Of a DNA stretch of 21,658 nt, positions 21,541 through 21,658 are shown piece by piece. Location: positions 1-21,658 of the forward strand of contig JAEWGR010000002.1 of the NCBI GenBank assembly GCA_023388195.1. The letters are read 5' to 3'. Each line of letters begins with the position of its first letter. Positions within the stretch are counted from its first letter, which is position 1. The position numbers and the translations under genes are program-made. The stretch comes from Bacillota bacterium. Lineage in GTDB: Bacteria; Bacillota; Negativicutes; Sporomusales; Sporomusaceae. The notes under the pieces were generated by a model. That model did not search any database and was not told where the DNA came from. It saw only the letters and a list, made by a program, of their open reading frames with translations.

Positions 21541-21658
21541 GTAATAAACCACCAAATCTATTTTACTTCGATACATTTTATTTCGATCTGCCTGCTAAAA
21601 TACCTGTCCTATGAATTAGGAAAATTGAGGTAGTTTGGGGGCACGACAAGGACTGGTG

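Noticed and set aside
1..21658. CRISPR array, tRNA, rRNA, intact insertion sequence or prophage
   Set aside because: No regularly spaced repeats, cloverleaf, rRNA motif, intact transposase or phage structural gene was found on reading both strands.

Overview
The window looks like chromosomal DNA of a diderm Firmicute of the class Negativicutes, most likely Sporomusaceae (Sporomusa, Pelosinus and relatives). The best evidence is an outer-membrane porin that carries an N-terminal SLH domain, a C-terminal beta-barrel and a final Phe, next to strong Gram-positive-style Shine-Dalgarno sites (AGGAGG) and many GTG/TTG starts. A corrinoid-reactivation type ASKHA protein and two cobalamin riboswitches suggest an anaerobe that depends heavily on corrinoids. 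These taxonomic statements are inference; no rRNA or tRNA gene is present.

Layout. Positions 1-5.6 kb hold minus-strand accessory genes: a GNAT acetyltransferase, an ASKHA/RACo-like protein lacking its ferredoxin domain, a SAM methyltransferase, a small CD3324-family HTH protein with a structured leader, and a two-gene MerR-amidohydrolase operon behind a MerR-type promoter with a 20-bp spacer. Positions 5.9-9 kb hold a free-standing B3/B4 (tRNA-editing-like) protein, an exported phytase-like/esterase-like protein and a divergent Crp/Fnr regulator. Positions 9.1-11.0 kb hold an AEC-family permease and its MerR-family regulator; between them lies a textbook MerR operator (19-bp spacer with a dyad). 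Positions 11.15-11.40 kb hold a 244-bp decayed element with 27-bp inverted ends that keeps the broken C-terminus of a REP-associated (RAYT, Y1-type) transposase.

The centre of interest is 11.5-18.9 kb, all on the minus strand. A sigma-70-type promoter, a cobalamin riboswitch and an intrinsic terminator precede a five-gene Nik/Dpp/Opp-type ABC importer (lipoprotein SBP, two permeases, two ATPases). A second cobalamin riboswitch, again followed by a terminator-like hairpin, precedes the SLH porin. Together they read as a B12-repressed route across both membranes: porin through the outer membrane, lipoprotein and ABC importer through the inner one. The likely cargo is cobalt, nickel, a metal-chelate or a corrinoid precursor; the cargo is inference.

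The right end (19-21.6 kb) holds an Isf-like iron-sulfur flavoprotein, its divergent XRE/MmyB-type regulator with paired operator-like repeats over both -10 regions, a long bidirectional terminator, and a Tat-exported N-acetylmuramoyl-L-alanine amidase.

No CRISPR array, intact insertion sequence, prophage gene, rRNA or tRNA was seen.
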